Assembly: GCF_900104625.1 (NCBI RefSeq)
Contig: NZ_FNVZ01000004.1
Coordinates: forward strand, 124,001 to 188,000
Source of the DNA: Leptotrichia massiliensis
GTDB taxonomy: Bacteria; Fusobacteriota; Fusobacteriia; Fusobacteriales; Leptotrichiaceae
Reading direction: 5' to 3'
Length of the DNA stretch: 64,000 nt
Notes under the pieces: model-generated
Told to the model about the DNA's origin: nothing
Database searches by the model: none
The model's input: only the letters and a program-made list of their open reading frames with translations
Shown here: one piece after another, positions 61,010 through 64,000 of the stretch
Numbering within the stretch: position 1 is the first letter of the stretch
How the letters are laid out: every line of letters starts with the position of its first letter
Position numbers and translations under genes: made by a program

Positions 61010-63217
61010 TTATTTTTTAGTTATAAATATAACAGTTTCTTCTCCAGCTTCCACATTTCCAGCTTTTTCAACTTTTATACCATATTTTGCCTTGTCTACA
61101 TTTAAGAAAGTTACAGGTGAAATTAATGAAATTCCTGCTTTTATTATCGCATTTCTATCTAATGTACCAATTTTTTCGCCTTTTTTAACTGTATCTCCTA
61201 TTTTCTTAAATAATTTTATACCCTCGCCATTTAATCCAGATGTTCCAAGTCCAACATGTATCAAAATATTATGTCCAAATTTATCCTGTATAATAAAGGC
61301 ATGTTCTGTTGTATAAACATTTACTACTGTTCCGTCAGTTGGAGCGATTATTTCATCGCCTTCAATTTCTATCGCAAAACCATCTCCAAGAACTTTTGTA
61401 TTAAAAATTTTGTCACTAATGTTTTCAATATCATAGATTTTACCTTTATATGGAGCAATTATCTGATTTATTGCCTCTAACGATTCATAATTTTCATTCA
61501 CACTGTCTTCACTCAAGTTCAAAACATTCAAATCTATATTTCTTCCTGATTTTTCTTCTGCAAATGAAGCTTCCATACCGTGTTCTTTTATTTTTTCAAT
61601 ATATTCTGTCAAATTACTTTTAATAACTGACACAGTTGGTCCATATACAACTTGAATTCCACTGCCTTTTTTGATAACTCCCATTGCTCCTGTACGCTTT
61701 AATGCCGCTTCATTTACTAAATCCATATTATTTACACGCATTCTCAGTCTAGTTGCACAGCACGTAACATCACCAAAATTATCGAGTCCTCCAAGCCCAT
61801 CTATAATTGCCTGTGAAACTGTATCTTCTGCTACTGCCCCTTGTTTTCGGCTGTCTCTCATAGTATTGTAATCATCTTTTGTATATAATTTTGTATCTTC
61901 ATCATCGTCTTCTCTTCCTGGAGTTTTCAAGTTCCATTTTTGTATAACAAATTTAAAGAAAAAATAATAAAGTACAAAATATATTACAAATATCGGCAAT
62001 AATCTAACCCAGTGTGTTTTTGAACTTCCCGGCAAAATTCCATATAATGTGAAGTCTATTAATCCGCATGAAAAGGTTGTTCCTATCGCTATATCAAGTA
62101 TTCTCATAAGTGCAAATGAAATTCCCGCAAAAATACAATGAACAACAAATACAAAAGGTGCTACGAATAAAAATGTAAATTCAATAGGCTCCGTAATCCC
62201 TGTAAGAAAACTTGTTAAAGCTGCTGAAAGTAACAATCCTCCAACTATTTTCTTTTTATTTGGTTTTGCACAATGGTACATTGCAAGAGCTGCTCCTGGA
62301 AGTCCACCCATCATAAATGAATATTTTCCTGTCATAAATTTAGCCGCATCTATACTAAAACGTGTAGTATTTGGCGATACTAATTCTGCAAAGAATATGT
62401 TCTGTGCTCCTGAAACCATTGCTCCGTCTATCATTGCACTTCCACCCAGTCCTGTTTGCCAGAATGGAATGTACCAGATGTGATGAAGTCCAAAAGGTAT
62501 CAATATTCTTTCCATAAATCCAAAAATAAATATTCCAATGTCCCCCGAACCTGTTACAACTCTTCCAATTGAGAATATTCCCTGTTGAATAACTGGCCAA
62601 ATCGCAAAGGAAATAAATCCTACAACAATATAAGCAAACGTACATATAATCGGCACAAATCTAACTCCTGAAAAAAATGATATTGCCGCAGGAAGTTTTG
62701 TCTTATAAAATCTATTATGCAAAAATGCAACTCCAAGTCCTACTACAATTCCCCCAAATACTCCCATCTCAAGCGTTTGTATACCAAGCACGGAACTTAT
62801 CGCACCATCCAACACTTTTTCCGAAACAGTCCCATCAGGTAAAATTTTTCCGCTAAATACCAATAATGTTTTAATCGTTGTGTGCATTATTATAAACGAA
62901 AGTCCAGAAGAGAGGACTGCAACCCCTTTCTCCTTTTTCGCCATTCCCAATGCCACTGCCATCGCAAATATCAAAGGCAAATTAGCAAATACTGCAAGTC
63001 CAACGTTATTCATTACAGTAAGAACATAATTCATAGGTGTCCCTTGTGCAAGCAATCCATCTAAATGATAAAATGCTATTGTCTTAGGATTTGTAAATGA
63101 GGCACCTAAACCCAACAATAATCCAGCAACTGGTAAAATCGAAACTGGCAGGAAGAACGCTCTTCCTATTGTCTGCAACGTAAGAAAAATCTGATTTTCT
63201 TTCTTGTTCTTGTTCAT
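61010..63217 (-). CDS. PTS sugar transporter subunit EIICBA (glucose/glucoside family)
   Basis: One chain of 735 aa carries all three domains. EIIC (about residues 1-430) has about ten spans and the PTS glucose-family stretches FGLHHIWYIPFWQT and TGITEPIEFTFLF. EIIB has the phospho-Cys in CCATRLRMRV (about residue 487). EIIA has the phospho-His in HNILIHVGLGTSGLNGEGI (about residue 654). It takes up and phosphorylates a hexose-like sugar at the inner membrane; HPr and EI must be elsewhere. It shares operator repeats with the aldolase and glycyl-radical units. I start at ATG 63217 after GGAGG; an upstream TTG is also in frame. Confidence 0.95.
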   Translation of the reverse strand: MNKNKKENQIFLTLQTIGRAFFLPVSILPVAGLLLGLGASFTNPKTIAFYHLDGLLAQGTPMNYVLTVMNNVGLAVFANLPLIFAMAVALGMAKKEKGVAVLSSGLSFIIMHTTIKTLLVFSGKILPDGTVSEKVLDGAISSVLGIQTLEMGVFGGIVVGLGVAFLHNRFYKTKLPAAISFFSGVRFVPIICTFAYIVVGFISFAIWPVIQQGIFSIGRVVTGSGDIGIFIFGFMERILIPFGLHHIWYIPFWQTGLGGSAMIDGAMVSGAQNIFFAELVSPNTTRFSIDAAKFMTGKYSFMMGGLPGAALAMYHCAKPNKKKIVGGLLLSAALTSFLTGITEPIEFTFLFVAPFVFVVHCIFAGISFALMRILDIAIGTTFSCGLIDFTLYGILPGSSKTHWVRLLPIFVIYFVLYYFFFKFVIQKWNLKTPGREDDDEDTKLYTKDDYNTMRDSRKQGAVAEDTVSQAIIDGLGGLDNFGDVTCCATRLRMRVNNMDLVNEAALKRTGAMGVIKKGSGIQVVYGPTVSVIKSNLTEYIEKIKEHGMEASFAEEKSGRNIDLNVLNLSEDSVNENYESLEAINQIIAPYKGKIYDIENISDKIFNTKVLGDGFAIEIEGDEIIAPTDGTVVNVYTTEHAFIIQDKFGHNILIHVGLGTSGLNGEGIKLFKKIGDTVKKGEKIGTLDRNAIIKAGISLISPVTFLNVDKAKYGIKVEKAGNVEAGEETVIFITKK

Positions 63218-63378
63218 AACATCCTCCAAATAAAATTATAATATTAAATTTTTCAAACTGCTCTAAAATTTATATAACTTCTATATTTTGTGCCACACTA
63301 TTAAAATTTTTTATCTATTTTAAAGCAGTTATCTATTATTTTCAACTATTTTTATTTTCTAACTAAACATTATTTTTA

Positions 63379-63393
63379 GTTTCAATTAGTTTC
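63379..63393 (-). promoter_or_regulatory. Candidate operator: two direct repeats GAAAC
   Basis: On the minus strand GAAACTAATTGAAAC spans 63393 down to 63379, with the two GAAAC exactly 10 bp apart, about 20-30 bp downstream of the -10 box. Confidence 0.55.
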
Positions 63394-63411
63394 ACATAAT
63401 TCCTTTTTAAT

Positions 63412-63439
63412 ATTATAACTTTAATTTTCACAAAGTCAA
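63412..63439 (-). promoter_or_regulatory. Promoter of the PTS gene
   Basis: On the minus strand TTGACT (63434-63439), 16 bp, TATAAT (63412-63417). The 195-bp leader between it and the ATG holds the operator repeats but no gene. The rest of the 530-bp gap to the next gene at 63748 is A+T-rich without other features. Confidence 0.7.
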
Positions 63440-63747
63440 GCATTTTTTTGCATTTTTTCGCATATAATTTATGAAAATCTCAAAGTTTTTTTATTTTTTT
63501 ATTAATTTATGCTGTTTTTTGCCTTTTTTCTAATTGCCTAAAAAATAAACACCTTTATTTTAGGAATATATATTTTTAGTATATTTTTTTAAATTTCAAA
63601 AAATTTATGTGCATTTTTTTAAAATCAGGTTATAATATAATGATATCATTTTAAAACTAAATTCAAAAGTTATGAACACATCATACAAAATTCTATTTTA
63701 ATGAGTTGAATATAGTTTTTTGAATAAAAAAGAAAGGATGGTTATTT

Positions 63748-64000
63748 ATGAAAAAAGTGGCAGTGTATTTATTTTTAATGGTGAGTATAGTTTCGTTTGG
63801 AAATATAAAAGATCCGTTTACAGATAAGAAATTTGACTACACTTTTAAAAATGTTCCAGAAATATTTCCAGGAGACTTTCGGTGCAGGTTTATTATAAAA
63901 CAGGTATTACTTCGTTCATTTCACGAAGACAATAAACATACAAAAATGATAGATACATTTAATTCTTCATTAAGTACTTACGGAAGAATAATACAGGAAG
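63748..64000 (+). CDS. Start of an exported protein of unknown function (runs off the window edge)
   Basis: ATG 63748 after AAAGGATG opens a frame of 84 codons up to the end of the window. It begins with a signal peptide (MKKVAVYLFLMVSIVSFG). The visible mature part has one Cys (GDFRCRF) and no known motif. It is transcribed away from the PTS gene. Confidence 0.7.
   Translation, partial: MKKVAVYLFLMVSIVSFGNIKDPFTDKKFDYTFKNVPEIFPGDFRCRFIIKQVLLRSFHEDNKHTKMIDTFNSSLSTYGRIIQE

Noticed and set aside
1-64000. CRISPR arrays, insertion sequences, prophage, tRNA and rRNA genes
   Set aside because: Reading both strands I saw no regularly spaced repeats, transposase or integrase motifs, tRNA cloverleaf-like sequences or rRNA stretches.

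Overview
The window is very A+T-rich DNA with short intergenic gaps, near-consensus -35/-10 promoters (several with a TG-extended -10), strong GGAGG ribosome sites and many hairpin-plus-T terminators. Gene content (NifJ-type pyruvate oxidoreductase, RnfC/RnfD, sugar PTS, a glycyl-radical enzyme, RlpA, lipoproteins, zinc-free ribosomal protein L31) fits an anaerobic, fermentative, diderm, low-G+C bacterium. My best guess is Leptotrichia or a close relative (Fusobacteriota). That is an inference from composition and protein flavour, not a database result.

Layout. 1-33.7 kb is almost entirely on the minus strand: the 5' end of tuf, RNase H, fabG, rlpA, a polysaccharide deacetylase, argS, then five aromatic-pathway genes (aroC, aroA, aroB, tyrA, aroF-type DAHP synthase) scattered over 13 kb and interleaved with an esterase, a DUF1016/PDDEXK nuclease-like gene, a DUF2262 gene, an acetyltransferase and a TPR gene broken by one in-frame stop. 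rpmE2, rlmB, a GH57 glucan-branching-type enzyme, a lipid kinase, a long recJ and nifJ follow. 33.9-40.4 kb is on the plus strand: a DUF2721 membrane protein, a repeat protein, glmU, prs, a TsaC-like gene and a PilB/GspE-type ATPase. 40.5-45.2 kb returns to the minus strand (rnfD, rnfC, a nitronate-monooxygenase-like gene). 45.7-49.6 kb is plus (trxA, galE, a lipoprotein, an M29 aminopeptidase). A bifunctional Rel gene, a decayed secreted gene behind a 23-A tract, and three small genes follow.

The most coherent system lies at 54-63.2 kb: a fructose-6-phosphate-aldolase-type enzyme, a glycyl-radical activating enzyme plus its glycyl-radical enzyme, a DeoR repressor and an EIICBA sugar PTS permease. 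The set matches the E. coli ybiW-ybiY-fsaA type of gene set. I noticed that the three metabolic transcription units all carry GAAAC/GAAAT direct repeats at about 10-bp spacing just downstream of their -10 boxes, as expected of one shared repressor. I propose a sugar or anhydrosugar pathway: import and phosphorylation by PTS, radical C-O cleavage, then aldol cleavage.

A second notable item is a candidate type I toxin-antitoxin module at 25.48-25.76 kb: a 23-residue hydrophobic peptide with its own promoter, strong RBS and terminator, opposed by an antisense promoter and terminator. Other non-coding signals are an ORF-free block of about 385 nt with its own promoter and terminator (20.26-20.68 kb), a promoter-hairpin unit at 4.3 kb, a family of short palindromes around 12.6-14.4 kb, and a multi-hairpin element at 23.2-23.43 kb. 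I see no rRNA, tRNA, CRISPR array, intact insertion sequence or prophage.
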